From positions 1 through 64,000 of the forward strand of contig NZ_FMHW01000003.1 in the NCBI RefSeq assembly GCF_900090325.1: 64,000 bases of DNA, in the 5' to 3' direction. Shown here piece by piece: positions 32,283 through 40,705 of this stretch. Position 1 is the first letter of the stretch. Each line of letters opens with the position of its first letter. The translations under genes were made by a program, and so were the position numbers. The stretch comes from Micromonospora pallida (lineage in GTDB: Bacteria; Actinomycetota; Actinomycetes; Mycobacteriales; Micromonosporaceae). The notes beneath the pieces are model-generated. The model was not told where the DNA came from, did not search any database, and saw only the letters and a program-made list of their open reading frames with translations.

Positions 32283-33634
32283 GGGTGCTCCGTGCGTGGC
32301 TGGTGCTCGAGTCGAGACGGAGATGGAGGGTCACTGCGGCGTGCTCGTCGGCGGACCCTGCGGTACGTCGGGGTAGAGGTAGGGGACTCCCGTCCCGACC
32401 CGTCCCGACCCGGGGATCCAGATTCCGGATGCCGGTGATCTGCCGGATCTGCAAGTCGCCGCCGCTGTTGATCTTGGCGGGGTGGTGCGGGTGCGCGCGG
32501 GTTCCCGTTGGCGGCGGGGTCGCGTCGGGTGCGGCCGGGCTGGCCGGGGTGCTGGCGCGGGTTCCGGCCGGGTGCCGGGTCGCGCGGGGTGGCCGTCGGC
32601 GGTGGGTGCGCCGGGGCCGTGGGGTGCGGCGTGGCCCGGGTGGTGGCCGGGTCGCGGGTGGGCGCGGGTTCCGGCTGGCGGCCGGGTCGCGCGGTGGTCG
32701 GGCGCGGGTTCCGGCTGGCGGCCGGGTCGCGCTGAGGGCGGCCGGCCGCTGGCGGCGGGCTCGCCGGGGCGGTGGCCGGGTCGCCGGCGGGCGCGGGTTC
32801 CGGCTGGCGGCCGGGTCGCGCGGTGGTCGGGCGCGGGTTCCGGCTGGCGGCCGGGTCGCGCTGGGGACGGCCGGCCGCTGGCGGCGGGCTCGCCGGGGCG
32901 GCGGTGGTCCGGCCGGTGGCCGGGTCGCCGGCGGGGGCGGGCTCCGGCGGGTAGCCGGGTCGTCCGGCGGTCAGCGGCACCGTGTAGCCGTGCTTGGCGA
33001 GCAGGGCCACGGTGTCGCTGCCGTAGAAGGGCTGCGCCGGGGCCGGCCGGGCCGGTCGGCGCTGGTCGGCGTCCGGGTGGTTGGACCGGAAGCCGTTGCA
33101 GGTCTGGCAGGCCACCAGCAGGTCGTCGGGGCCGGCTGCGGCCTGGCCGGGGACGCGGTGGTCGTACGTTCCACCGCGGCCGCCCTTACGGGCCCGCCAG
33201 TTGACGATCACGCCGCAGTACCGGCACGCGTCGCCGTCGCGTAGGCGTACCGGGATGATCAGCGCGGTGTCGCTGTTGTCGCGCTTGCGCTGGCGCTCCC
33301 AGTCGAGTTCGGCCTTCAACCTGATGTGGACGAAGTGTTCCGGGTCGTCGAGGATCACCCAGCCGCCGTCAACGCGCCGCCAGTAGCCGGCGCGCTCGGC
33401 CATCTCGGCCCGTGCGCGCCAGTTCGGGCCGCCCATGAGCGCCACCACGCCGTCGGTCACCAGGTAGTCGGTGACGTAGCCGGCGGCGTGGGTGGCGCAG
33501 CGCATCACCAGCCCGAACGCGAGGTTCACCAGGTCGGCGGGGTCAAGGGTGTCCTCGGGTCGGAGATCCTCGGTCAGCGGGCCGGTGACGACCTGGTGAA
33601 AGGCGGCGTTGTCGGACACCTTCAGCCAGGGCAC
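32279..33634 (-). CDS. HNH protein with DnaD/replication-like N-terminus and long proline-rich repeat tail
   Basis: 451 residues. MPWLKVSDNAAFHQVVTG opens many actinophage replication-associated proteins; WRRVDGGWVILD resembles a winged helix. An HNH core follows: CRYCG (137-141), YDH (157-159), CQTCNGFRSNHPDAD (176-190). From about residue 215 to the end the protein is Pro/Ala/Arg-rich low complexity containing two copies of a 43-residue unit. It may start replication or nick DNA; the tail is likely disordered. Confidence 0.6.
   Translation of the reverse strand: MPWLKVSDNAAFHQVVTGPLTEDLRPEDTLDPADLVNLAFGLVMRCATHAAGYVTDYLVTDGVVALMGGPNWRARAEMAERAGYWRRVDGGWVILDDPEHFVHIRLKAELDWERQRKRDNSDTALIIPVRLRDGDACRYCGVIVNWRARKGGRGGTYDHRVPGQAAAGPDDLLVACQTCNGFRSNHPDADQRRPARPAPAQPFYGSDTVALLAKHGYTVPLTAGRPGYPPEPAPAGDPATGRTTAAPASPPPAAGRPQRDPAASRNPRPTTARPGRQPEPAPAGDPATAPASPPPAAGRPQRDPAASRNPRPTTARPGRQPEPAPTRDPATTRATPHPTAPAHPPPTATPRDPAPGRNPRQHPGQPGRTRRDPAANGNPRAPAPPRQDQQRRRLADPADHRHPESGSPGRDGSGRESPTSTPTYRRVRRRARRSDPPSPSRLEHQPRTEHP
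32661..32918. repeat. two tandem 129-bp units inside the HNH gene
   Basis: Units 32661-32789 and 32790-32918 differ at a few bases; each holds a 40-bp sub-repeat twice ('ggcgcgggttccggctggcg' starts at 32661, 32701, 32790 and 32830). As 129 is a multiple of 3 the frame is kept (43 codons). Confidence 0.85.
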
Positions 33635-33687
33635 GTCACACCCCCTCCCGCTCAGTGATCTTGCTCAATGGATCTCCCCGTATGGCT

Positions 33688-33722
33688 TGGCGCGGCCACC
33701 CGCGATCCGGGGCGGCCGCGCC
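33688..33722 (-). terminator. hairpin upstream of the HNH gene
   Basis: tggcgcggcc (33688-33697) pairs with ggccgcgcca (33713-33722). It follows the stop of the zinc-ribbon gene at 33737 and precedes the HNH start at 33634; partial terminator or attenuator. Confidence 0.45.
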
Positions 33723-33736
33723 ACATGGATTGGTGG

Positions 33737-34024
33737 TCAGCGGACGAATGAGGTGTCCGGTGGGGCATCGGGCGGGCAGGAGTCGCAGCGCGAGCCCGGC
33801 AGGCCCCACACGGGCCGGTAGCAGACACAGCAGGCCACCTGCTCGTAGCCGGCGACCCGGGCCGCTGGCTTCTCGGCGGCCTCGGGCGGCTTCTCTCCGG
33901 CCAGGGCGGCGTCGACGAGCGCCCGGCCCTTCCGGGCCCGATCGGTGGCTTCCTCCGGACTGCCGGCCTGCCGGACGGCGATGTCCGTCTCCCACGCCGG
34001 GCGGCCCCGGTAGCCGCGGCGCAT
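33737..34024 (-). CDS. small zinc-ribbon protein
   Basis: 95 residues from ATG 34024 overlapping the exonuclease stop (TGATG). A charged helix (ARKGRALVDAALAGEKPPEA) precedes CCVCYRPVWG and CDSC, a four-cysteine ribbon. Unknown function. Confidence 0.55.
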   Translation of the reverse strand: MRRGYRGRPAWETDIAVRQAGSPEEATDRARKGRALVDAALAGEKPPEAAEKPAARVAGYEQVACCVCYRPVWGLPGSRCDSCPPDAPPDTSFVR

Positions 34025-34725
34025 CAGGTCCCCGCCACCTGGTCGTAGACGGCCATCGCCCACCGGGCGTCGCCCACGGCAGTGTGCCGGGCCTCCGGCT
34101 CGCCGACGACGCCCAGCCGCGCGGCCAGGTCGGTGGACCGCCACGGCGGGCCCGGGACCGCGCTGGTGTCCAGCTCGGGGTCGGCCAGGGCGCAGCCGCC
34201 CCCGCTGGCCCCGTGGTGCGCGTCGACGAGCCAACGCGCGGAGGTGTTGTAGCCGTCGCGGTGGCCAGCCAGGTAGCCGGCCGCGAGGGTGGTCACGTCG
34301 ACCAGACGGTGGTGCCAGGTCGGGGCCTGCCAGTGCGAGCGAAGGAACCGGGCCATGAAGTTGGCGTCGAACGACGGGGTGGCGCCGATCAGGGTGGCCC
34401 CGTCGAGGATGACCGCCAGCCAGCGGGCCACGTCCAGCCGCGTCACCGCTCTGCCGATCGGCACGAAGGGGTGCATCTCCAGCGGCCGGTCGACCACGTG
34501 CGCCTGGACGTCCGGGTCGGACAGGTAGGCGGTGGCGCGCTCGTAGTACCGGCCGACGCGCAGGGCGGCCGGGTCGGCGGCGGCCAGCCGAGGCCGCATC
34601 ATGACGTGCCACAGACCGTCGTAGCGCCGGTCACGGTGGCCCCGGACGATCGCGGCGACCTCCCACACGTGGTGCGCGTCGGGGTCGGTCCCGGTCGTCT
34701 CCAGGTCCAGGAACACGAGGGTCAC
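34024..34725 (-). CDS. DEDDh 3'-5' exonuclease (RNase T/DnaQ type)
   Basis: 233 residues from GTG 34725 (GTGA overlap). Motif I FLD7LE9TTG, motif II SFD120ANF, motif III EARH214TAVGD219 give all five catalytic residues of DnaQ-like exonucleases. It probably trims DNA or RNA ends during phage replication, recombination or nucleotide scavenging. It stands alone: no polymerase gene is near. Confidence 0.85.
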   Translation of the reverse strand: MTLVFLDLETTGTDPDAHHVWEVAAIVRGHRDRRYDGLWHVMMRPRLAAADPAALRVGRYYERATAYLSDPDVQAHVVDRPLEMHPFVPIGRAVTRLDVARWLAVILDGATLIGATPSFDANFMARFLRSHWQAPTWHHRLVDVTTLAAGYLAGHRDGYNTSARWLVDAHHGASGGGCALADPELDTSAVPGPPWRSTDLAARLGVVGEPEARHTAVGDARWAMAVYDQVAGT

Positions 34726-35069
34726 CGGTCACCACCCGGGTGCTCGCCGCCGCCGGTCGACGCCAGATAGTCGCGGTAGGTGTCGACCGCGCGCTGGGTC
34801 GTCGAGGCGACGACCGCGCGGATCTCCTCGAGCACCTCCCGCCCGTGCGGGGTCGGCCGGTACAGGCGCATGCCGTTCGGGTCGGCCGCGTCGTCGAGCT
34901 GGACGAGATTCGCCTGCTTCAGCGGCTCCATGCGGTGACCCGCCCGGCGGGCGCCGACATCGTCGGGGATCTGCTCGAAGTCCTCGTCGAAGAGCGGGTC
35001 GTGGTGGACGCGGCCGCGCTCGACGGCGTCGAGCAGCACGGCGTCGTGCACCGTGAGGTCGGTTCTCAT
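34722..35069 (-). CDS. winged-helix-like protein
   Basis: 115 residues. VLLDAVERGRVHHDPLFDED, MEPLKQANLVQL, MRLYRPTPHGREVLEEIRAV resemble a MarR/PadR-type winged helix with the wing before TPHGREVL. Coupled at both ends (TGATG and GTGA). Likely a regulator of unknown target. Confidence 0.55.
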   Translation of the reverse strand: MRTDLTVHDAVLLDAVERGRVHHDPLFDEDFEQIPDDVGARRAGHRMEPLKQANLVQLDDAADPNGMRLYRPTPHGREVLEEIRAVVASTTQRAVDTYRDYLASTGGGEHPGGDR

Positions 35070-35263
35070 CAGGTTGGATCTCCGATCGTGCTGGTCTGGT
35101 AGGCGGCCGTCGCCGTCTCCAGCTGGGTCGTCAGCGCCTGCTCGGCGCACACCTTGTGGCAGGGGCGGCCTTCGTCGTCGCGCAGCGGGGTTGACCCGCC
35201 GCAGTGCCGGCACCGGCCGGACCGGGCGGCCACGTTGTTCCGGTTCCACACCAGGGCGGTCAC
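35069..35263 (-). CDS. small zinc-finger protein
   Basis: 64 residues from GTG 35263. CRHCGGSTPLRDDEGRPCHK-VC is a C-x2-C...C-x3-C metal site. Coupled to both neighbours. Function unknown. Confidence 0.5.
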   Translation of the reverse strand: MTALVWNRNNVAARSGRCRHCGGSTPLRDDEGRPCHKVCAEQALTTQLETATAAYQTSTIGDPT

Positions 35264-35469
35264 GCTGCGGCCTCCGCCCCGCCGTCGAGCAGCACCAGGT
35301 GCCGACGCCGGTGCCGCCCGTACGGCAGCGGCCGACCGTCGGCGGTCGGCGGCGGGGCGGCCGGGACGGCAAGGGCCTGGTCGACCTGGTGCGGCGGGGC
35401 TGCCGGCGGCAATGGCGGCGGCCCGTACCGCTCGACCAGCAGCGCGGTCAGCAGTTCGTCGTGGGTCAC
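35260..35469 (-). CDS. small hypothetical protein
   Basis: 69 residues from GTG 35469. Starts MTHDELLTALLVERYGPPPL, then proline-rich, ending LPYGRHRRRHLVLLDGGAEA. No domain recognised. Kept because it is linked by 4-bp overlaps on both sides. Confidence 0.45.
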   Translation of the reverse strand: MTHDELLTALLVERYGPPPLPPAAPPHQVDQALAVPAAPPPTADGRPLPYGRHRRRHLVLLDGGAEAAA

Positions 35470-36527
35470 CGTCGCTGTCCCTGGGCGTCGCGTCGGTCGT
35501 CCGCGTGCTGCGGGCAGAGCCCGTCGGGGCCGGGGTCGGCGCCGCAGGTGGTCAGGCCGGTCGGGGGCAGCCACGGGCACGCGGGCGGTCCGTCAGGGTG
35601 TTTGTCGAGGGCCATGTAGACCAGGCCGCCGCACATCGCGTTCTTCAGGGCCCTGGCCGACTCGGCAGGGCCGGGGACGGGCACGTCGGCCAGGCCGCTG
35701 CGGCCGTGGTTGCCGCGCCACAGGCCCTCTCCGTTGGACCAGGTGCGGGCGTGCCAGTCGGTCCACCGCTGCCCGAACTCGTCGTCGCGGTGCTGCCGGA
35801 TGACGGGCCCGCCGAGCAAATCCGGGTCGTGCCACCAGGTGCGGCTGGCCCTGGCGAGGGCATCGGTGGGGCTGTCCGACCAGTTGAAGCGGCCGGAGAG
35901 GGAACCGCTGGTCATGATGTGGACCGCGCGGGTACCGGCCAGAGGCATCAGGTACGGCACGATGTCCGCCGCGTCCACCGCCCCGGGGGTGCGGGCCAGT
36001 CCGGTGCGAGGGCTGTCGGGCTGGACCAGGACGTCGACGAGGACCCGGCCGTCGAGGGTGGCGGCGAACAGCTCGATCGGGCATCCCCAGTCCAGCCGCC
36101 ACAGCGCGAGCAGCACGCTGTCGGGGTCCGCGAGCACCTCCCGGGCCCACGCGACCGCGCCAGCGCGCAACCGGTTCCAGGACGGGCGGGCGGCGGCGAG
36201 CCGCTCTGCCCGGACGCAGCCGGGGCACAGGCGGCGGTCGCTGTGCGACGACACCGGCCACGGGGTGTCGCGGGTCGCCGCGCAGCGGGCGCACGTTCGG
36301 ACGGCGGTGAAGGCGGCCTGCCGGCCCGGTGGCAGCGGCGGCAGCTCTTGGGCGGCGGCGATCTCGTACAGCGGCGCGTACTCGTACCGGTTGTGCGGCC
36401 GGTATCGCAGGGTGGCCACCGCGCTTTGGCCGAGCGCGGGCCGGCGGCGCATCCGGCGCAGCATGGAGATCGTCGCCAGGCCCTCGGGCAGCTCGCCCGA
36501 CTTGTAGACCGGCAGGGTGTCGCTCAT
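35466..36527 (-). CDS. large unknown protein with zinc ribbon
   Basis: 353 residues. C79ARC82...C101PGC104 form a ribbon in the first third; the rest is mixed (VLLALWRLDWGCPIELFAAT, HIMTSGSLSGRFNWS, WWHDPDLLGGPVIRQHRDDE). It could be a single-strand or primase-like DNA-binding protein, but no catalytic motif is convincing. Confidence 0.5.
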   Translation of the reverse strand: MSDTLPVYKSGELPEGLATISMLRRMRRRPALGQSAVATLRYRPHNRYEYAPLYEIAAAQELPPLPPGRQAAFTAVRTCARCAATRDTPWPVSSHSDRRLCPGCVRAERLAAARPSWNRLRAGAVAWAREVLADPDSVLLALWRLDWGCPIELFAATLDGRVLVDVLVQPDSPRTGLARTPGAVDAADIVPYLMPLAGTRAVHIMTSGSLSGRFNWSDSPTDALARASRTWWHDPDLLGGPVIRQHRDDEFGQRWTDWHARTWSNGEGLWRGNHGRSGLADVPVPGPAESARALKNAMCGGLVYMALDKHPDGPPACPWLPPTGLTTCGADPGPDGLCPQHADDRRDAQGQRR

Positions 36528-37807
36528 CGGTCCTCCGGGGTGGCGAGGTGGCCGTCGATCGCGTCACCGCCGCGCATCCCGGCTGCCACGCCGGCGGCGT
36601 ACACGCTGGACAGATGGGCGGGCAGGATCCCGAGCGCGCACAGCACGTCCACGGCCTGGTCGATGCTGCCGACGAATAGGTCGACGCCGTGCTGCTCGTA
36701 CCGGCTGCCGTTGCTGCCGCTGCGCAGGTAGCGCACGGCGAGATAGCCGTCGTCGTCCCACCACTGCACGTCGACCAGGTCGGCCCGACTCAGATCGGGC
36801 ACACCCGGCGGCGGGGTGAACGGCAGCTCGTACTGGCGTGGCCCGGGGCGGGCGCCGGTCTGCCGGATGTGCCGGAGCACGACGCGGAGTCGGCCGATCT
36901 GAGCCAGCGTCAGCGTCTGCTTGGCGACGGACGGGGCGGGGACGCCCGCCCCGGCGCCGGGGGAAGTCGGCGCCGGGGCGGGCATGGGCTCGTCGACGAC
37001 GTCGACGGCCGGCACGGACGCCGGCACCGGTGCCGGGTGCTCCTCGATGGCGGGCACGGCCGGGGCCACGGTGGGCGTGGTCCAGCAGGTGGCGCACCAG
37101 GTCACGGCGTGCCGCTCGCAGGCCTGCCCGGCGGGCAGGATCAGCCCGTTACGGGTCGACCGCCGGCACCGCGTGAACGGTTCCTCCGCCAGCGGAGCAT
37201 GGGCTTGGATGCCCCGACGCGCGGTGGCGATCCACACCTCGTCGGTGTCGGCCGGGCCCGCCGTCGGCGGGGTGTCGACGCGGCGCACGTACTCCGGGGC
37301 CACCTCGGCGACCGCCGCAATCCGGGCCGCCGGGTCCTGGTGGTACTGCTCGCCCAGGCCGTCCAGCTCGTTGACGGCCGGGGTCGCCTCGGCCTCAGCG
37401 GCGGGGGCGGCCGGTGGTCGGGTCGCCGGTCGTTCCCGCCCGTCCAGGGACCGGACCGTCTCGGGGAGCACGGCGTCTGTCTCACCTGAGACAGACGCCA
37501 GGTCCCGCGCGACGGTGGAGTGGCTGATACCGAGGGCGGTGCCGATCGCGCGGGTCGACATGTGGACCTGACGCAGCGCGGTCACGGCCTGACGGCGGTG
37601 CACCTCCGGCAGGCGAAGCTGCGCGCCGATCTCCTGGTCGACGTAGTCGTCCCACGTGGCGTAGCCGAGCACCTCCCAGTCCCGTCGCTCCCACGCCAGC
37701 GCGATCTCCTGGACCGTCTCCAGCCACTCCTGCAACCCTCGCCGGATCCGCTCCGCGCGGGCCCGCGCGACCGGCTCGGTCGACCGGATCTCCACCGTCG
37801 CGGTCAC
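36524..37807 (-). CDS. HTH protein of ParB/KorB-like type
   Basis: 427 residues from GTG 37807. Residues 15-105 are helical with a clear helix-turn-helix STRAIGTALGISHSTVARDL (84-103). A long Pro/Ala-rich hinge (about 120-310) follows, then a folded C-terminus (LTLAQIGRLRVVLRHIRQTG, QWWDDDGYLAVRYLRSGSNG). Similar HTH proteins occur in actinomycete prophages and integrative elements. Could bind the origin or act in partition; no CTPase box is seen. Confidence 0.6.
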   Translation of the reverse strand: MTATVEIRSTEPVARARAERIRRGLQEWLETVQEIALAWERRDWEVLGYATWDDYVDQEIGAQLRLPEVHRRQAVTALRQVHMSTRAIGTALGISHSTVARDLASVSGETDAVLPETVRSLDGRERPATRPPAAPAAEAEATPAVNELDGLGEQYHQDPAARIAAVAEVAPEYVRRVDTPPTAGPADTDEVWIATARRGIQAHAPLAEEPFTRCRRSTRNGLILPAGQACERHAVTWCATCWTTPTVAPAVPAIEEHPAPVPASVPAVDVVDEPMPAPAPTSPGAGAGVPAPSVAKQTLTLAQIGRLRVVLRHIRQTGARPGPRQYELPFTPPPGVPDLSRADLVDVQWWDDDGYLAVRYLRSGSNGSRYEQHGVDLFVGSIDQAVDVLCALGILPAHLSSVYAAGVAAGMRGGDAIDGHLATPEDR

Positions 37808-38211
37808 CGGCCCGCCGCCTTGCTCGAGTACCGGGCCGTCAGCCGGTGCGCGCCGGACTCGGTCCAGGTGTAGCCGGTGTGGATTCCTTCGCGGGTGGCC
37901 ACGAGCCAGTGCCAGCGGGGCCGCCACCACGGCCGGCCCGGGATCCGGATCGGCGACGGCACGAACCGGCCGATCCGCGCGGGCAGCTGCCGGTCCGTGA
38001 CGACGCCGGCAGCGGTCGACGGCGCCGGCGCGGCCGGGGCGGCCGGCGCGCGGTGGACGTCGACGGGCGGCTTGATGTCGTCGCGCCAGTGCCAGGCGAG
38101 CCGTTCGGGCTGGTCGGGCTGGTACTCGGGGTAGGTGGCGTACCCGGGACGGGACGCGGCCGCCTGGCTCAGCTGCTCGTCGGTCAGCTGACGGTGGGTG
38201 TGGTCGGTCAC
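37804..38211 (-). CDS. hypothetical protein
   Basis: 135 residues from GTG 38211. RQLTDEQLSQAAASRPGYAT, WHWRDDIKPPVDVHR, then WWRPRWHWLVATREGIHTGY. Tryptophan-rich C-terminus, no motif recognised. Coupled at both ends. Confidence 0.45.
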   Translation of the reverse strand: MTDHTHRQLTDEQLSQAAASRPGYATYPEYQPDQPERLAWHWRDDIKPPVDVHRAPAAPAAPAPSTAAGVVTDRQLPARIGRFVPSPIRIPGRPWWRPRWHWLVATREGIHTGYTWTESGAHRLTARYSSKAAGR

Positions 38212-38666
38212 GGCCGGCCGTCCTGTCCGGTGCCGGGGCGGCGCCCGTCGATCCGGTCGCCGATCGATACCCGGTCGCCGAGGTCGTTGAGCGCGATCTC
38301 GTACCGGCCGGCCGCCAGGTCGCCCAGCGGAACCTGCTCGTCGACCAGGTCGGCCAGCAGGCACACCAGGCCGGTGTCGCCGCCGGCCTGGTCGGGCACG
38401 AAGCAGACCGGCGGGTGAGTGAGCGCCGCAGTGTCGTCGGCGGTGATCTCCAGGACGTGACCGGCGGACGGGCCGACCTGGTCGACGGCGCGGACGATTT
38501 CCTCGGCCAGGCGGTAGTGCGCCTCGGCCGGCATGAGAGCGGCGTCGGCCTGGTACTGCTCGCCTCGGTCGTCGGGCCAGCCCATCACGGCGCACACGGC
38601 CAGCACCCGGTCCGGGTCGACCGATGCGGGCAGGTGGGTCGTCGAGATGGTGCGCGAGTCGTTCAC
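38208..38666 (-). CDS. hypothetical protein
   Basis: 152 residues from GTG 38666 with RBS GAGAGGAGC. ASVDPDRVLAVCAVMGWPDD, AHYRLAEEIVRAVDQVGPSA. Acidic alpha/beta protein without recognised family. Operon member by 4-bp overlaps. Confidence 0.45.
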   Translation of the reverse strand: MNDSRTISTTHLPASVDPDRVLAVCAVMGWPDDRGEQYQADAALMPAEAHYRLAEEIVRAVDQVGPSAGHVLEITADDTAALTHPPVCFVPDQAGGDTGLVCLLADLVDEQVPLGDLAAGRYEIALNDLGDRVSIGDRIDGRRPGTGQDGRP

Positions 38667-38959
38667 CGGTGCTCCTCTCGGGTCTGCGCGATGGCCGCCA
38701 GGTCGAGACGCAGGGTCGGGCCGTCCGGGGCGACCGGCAGACGGTCCGGGGTCGGTGGCCGCCAGTCGGCCGGGTGCGGCCGGGCGGTCCACCACCAGCC
38801 GCGCGGGTCGCGGTGGGCGTCGTCGCCGGCGTGGTGCCGGCCGGCGGCCGCCAGGTCGGCGGGGACGGCGGCCGGCTGGACGAGGGTGGGCGGGTCGGCG
38901 GCCGGGACCGGCGGCCGACGCAGGGCCTGGCCGGGCCACGGCGGCGGAGTCTCGGTCAC
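38663..38959 (-). CDS. small proline/tryptophan-rich protein
   Basis: 98 residues from GTG 38959. PPPWPGQALRRPPVPAADPP, DPRGWWWTARPHPADWR. Probably disordered; no domain. Confidence 0.4.
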   Translation of the reverse strand: MTETPPPWPGQALRRPPVPAADPPTLVQPAAVPADLAAAGRHHAGDDAHRDPRGWWWTARPHPADWRPPTPDRLPVAPDGPTLRLDLAAIAQTREEHR

Positions 38960-39198
38960 CACGGGTCCTCCCGCTCGCCGAGGATCGCGGCATCGAGCTC
39001 TTGGGCGGCCTGAGCGAGCGCGGCGGGCAGCTGCCGGGGCGGGGCGGTCGGGTCCGGGTGGCGGGAGTCCCCGACCCGGCCGACCATCCGGCAGGTCTTG
39101 CAGGTGGGCCGGTCGGCGTGGTCGAGTCCGATGTCGGGATCTGGCACCAGCGGGTGCGGGCGGATGGACGGCCGGGCCGGCCGGCGGCGGGCGGTCAT
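38956..39198 (-). CDS. small CxxC protein
   Basis: 80 residues. HADRPTCKTCRMVGRVGDSR carries a C-x2-C preceded by H/D; the rest is helical (AALAQAAQELDAAILGERED). Zinc binding plausible. Confidence 0.45.
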   Translation of the reverse strand: MTARRRPARPSIRPHPLVPDPDIGLDHADRPTCKTCRMVGRVGDSRHPDPTAPPRQLPAALAQAAQELDAAILGEREDPW

Positions 39199-39434
39199 CG
39201 GGCCGCCCCGTCGCCGAGGTCGCCGAGGCCGTCGATCGGTTCCTGTCCGGCCCCGGGGCGGCCACCCCGCCCGGACATGCCGGGCAGGGTGGCCGAGGCG
39301 GCCTCGGCAGCGGCGGCGCGGGCGGCGGCCTTGCGCTCGCGCCAGCAGCCCTCACCGATGCGACGGGCCCGCGACGCAGGCGTACGGACCGGGCGGCCGC
39401 AGTCGATGCACGTCACCGGGTGCTGCTCACCCAT
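39195..39434 (-). CDS. DUF6011-like zinc-binding protein
   Basis: 79 residues from ATG 39434 (GTG 39443 also possible). CIDCGRPVRTPASRARRIGE-GCW is the DUF6011 pattern: a C-x2-C plus a later GxGCW cysteine, seen in actinobacterial and phage proteins of unknown function. Confidence 0.6.
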   Translation of the reverse strand: MGEQHPVTCIDCGRPVRTPASRARRIGEGCWRERKAAARAAAAEAASATLPGMSGRGGRPGAGQEPIDGLGDLGDGAAR

Positions 39435-39855
39435 CGCTGGCACCCGGCCGTGTCCACGGCGGCACGGCGTCCGGACCGGCGAGGACGGCTCGGATCCGAC
39501 CCCGCACGTCTGCGGGCACCCACACGCCGGACAGGTCCAGCGGCCCGCCCGCCAGCACGTCGAGCAGCCGGTGTACGTAGGCCGGTGCGTGTTCCGGCGG
39601 CGGGTCGATCGCCGGCGGGCAGTCCGGCTGCCACGCCGTCCAGATTCGGGCCGCGCCGGCCCGCAGCGCCTCCCGCTGGTCCGGCTGGACCATGCGGTGG
39701 GCCAGCGCGGCCAGGTCCCGGTACGCCTGGGCCGCCTGGTCCCGCTCGTCGAGCTGCCGGCCCCGCGCGGCGAGGGCGACCATCACGGCGGCGAGCAGCC
39801 CGCCCACGAGCAGCGCGGCCAGGACGCTGACCAGGTAGGTGGTCAGGTCGATCAT
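39427..39855 (-). CDS. membrane-anchored hypothetical protein
   Basis: 142 residues from ATG 39855. One N-terminal helix (LVSVLAALLVGGLLAAVMVA), then cytoplasmic helices (AAQAYRDLAALAHRMVQPDQ) and a C-terminal segment with DLSGVWVPADVRGRIRAV. Unknown. Confidence 0.5.
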   Translation of the reverse strand: MIDLTTYLVSVLAALLVGGLLAAVMVALAARGRQLDERDQAAQAYRDLAALAHRMVQPDQREALRAGAARIWTAWQPDCPPAIDPPPEHAPAYVHRLLDVLAGGPLDLSGVWVPADVRGRIRAVLAGPDAVPPWTRPGASDG

Positions 39856-40289
39856 CGGAACACCTCCGGGATGGCGAGGTCGTCGACGGCGCGGCCGCGA
39901 CCGGGCAGGGGCCCGGCGGCGGCGCGCATCGCCCGGTACCGGGCCGTTCGGGCGCGCTCGGCGGCCAAGGCAGCGCAGACCGCGGCCGCGCTGACCCAGC
40001 CCAGGAACAGCACAGTGATCAGCGCGTAGGTGCCGGGCCCGGCGTCCCCGGGCCAGCCGAGGGCGAGCGCGCTCACCACGGCGACCAGACCGGCCGCCGC
40101 GGTGAGCGCGGGCCCGGGCCGCACCCCCGGGCCCGCCGTCCGGTGCGCGCCAAGGGCGCGCCGGCGCGGCCACCCCCGGTCGGCCCGGTGACCCCACCAC
40201 CAGATCGCGGCCACCAGCAGGGTCACCAGCAGCAGCCCGGCCACCTCCGGCGCGGCCAGCGCGATGCCGCGCACGATCCCGGCCCTCAC
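39852..40289 (-). CDS. three-pass membrane protein
   Basis: 145 residues from GTG 40289. Hydrophobic helices near 9-31 (VAGLLLVTLLVAAIWWWG), 62-80 (LTAAAGLVAVVSALALGWP) and 88-112 (YALITVLFLGWVSAAAVCAA); basic C-terminal region. Together with its coupled neighbour it may form a small membrane complex. Confidence 0.5.
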   Translation of the reverse strand: MRAGIVRGIALAAPEVAGLLLVTLLVAAIWWWGHRADRGWPRRRALGAHRTAGPGVRPGPALTAAAGLVAVVSALALGWPGDAGPGTYALITVLFLGWVSAAAVCAALAAERARTARYRAMRAAAGPLPGRGRAVDDLAIPEVFR

Positions 40290-40705
40290 GACCGATCCCC
40301 GGTCGCCTCGTCGCCGGTCGGGTCGGCCTGCTCCCGGTGGACCAGGCGCATCGGGCCCTGCACGGCCAGCAGCTTGTCCGGGAAGGAGTAGCGGCCCCCG
40401 TCGTCGTGCATCGGGATCATCCGCAGCTCGGTACGCGGGTACGTCCCGGACGTGCGGTAAAGGTGGGCGAACCACACGCCCTCGTCGTCGGCCCGCCACA
40501 GGTCCCCCGGCACGGGCGGCCACTCCGCCGGCGCGACCCGTTCCACGCGCACGCCCGCCAGGTCGACCAGCAGCGCCGGCAGCTGGACGCCGTCGACGGC
40601 CAGGACCAGGTGCCCCGGACCGCCACGACGGACCACCGTGGCCCGGTCGATCTCGATCCGGACCAGCTCACCCGGCTGAAACGAGATCGCCTTCCCGCCG
40701 GTCAT
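40286..40705 (-). CDS. beta-rich hypothetical protein
   Basis: 139 residues. FQPGELVRIEIDRATVVRRG, HLVLAVDGVQLPALLVDLAG, GVWFAHLYRTSGTYPRTELR alternate short strands. No motif recognised. Coupled at both ends. Confidence 0.45.
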   Translation of the reverse strand: MTGGKAISFQPGELVRIEIDRATVVRRGGPGHLVLAVDGVQLPALLVDLAGVRVERVAPAEWPPVPGDLWRADDEGVWFAHLYRTSGTYPRTELRMIPMHDDGGRYSFPDKLLAVQGPMRLVHREQADPTGDEATGDRS

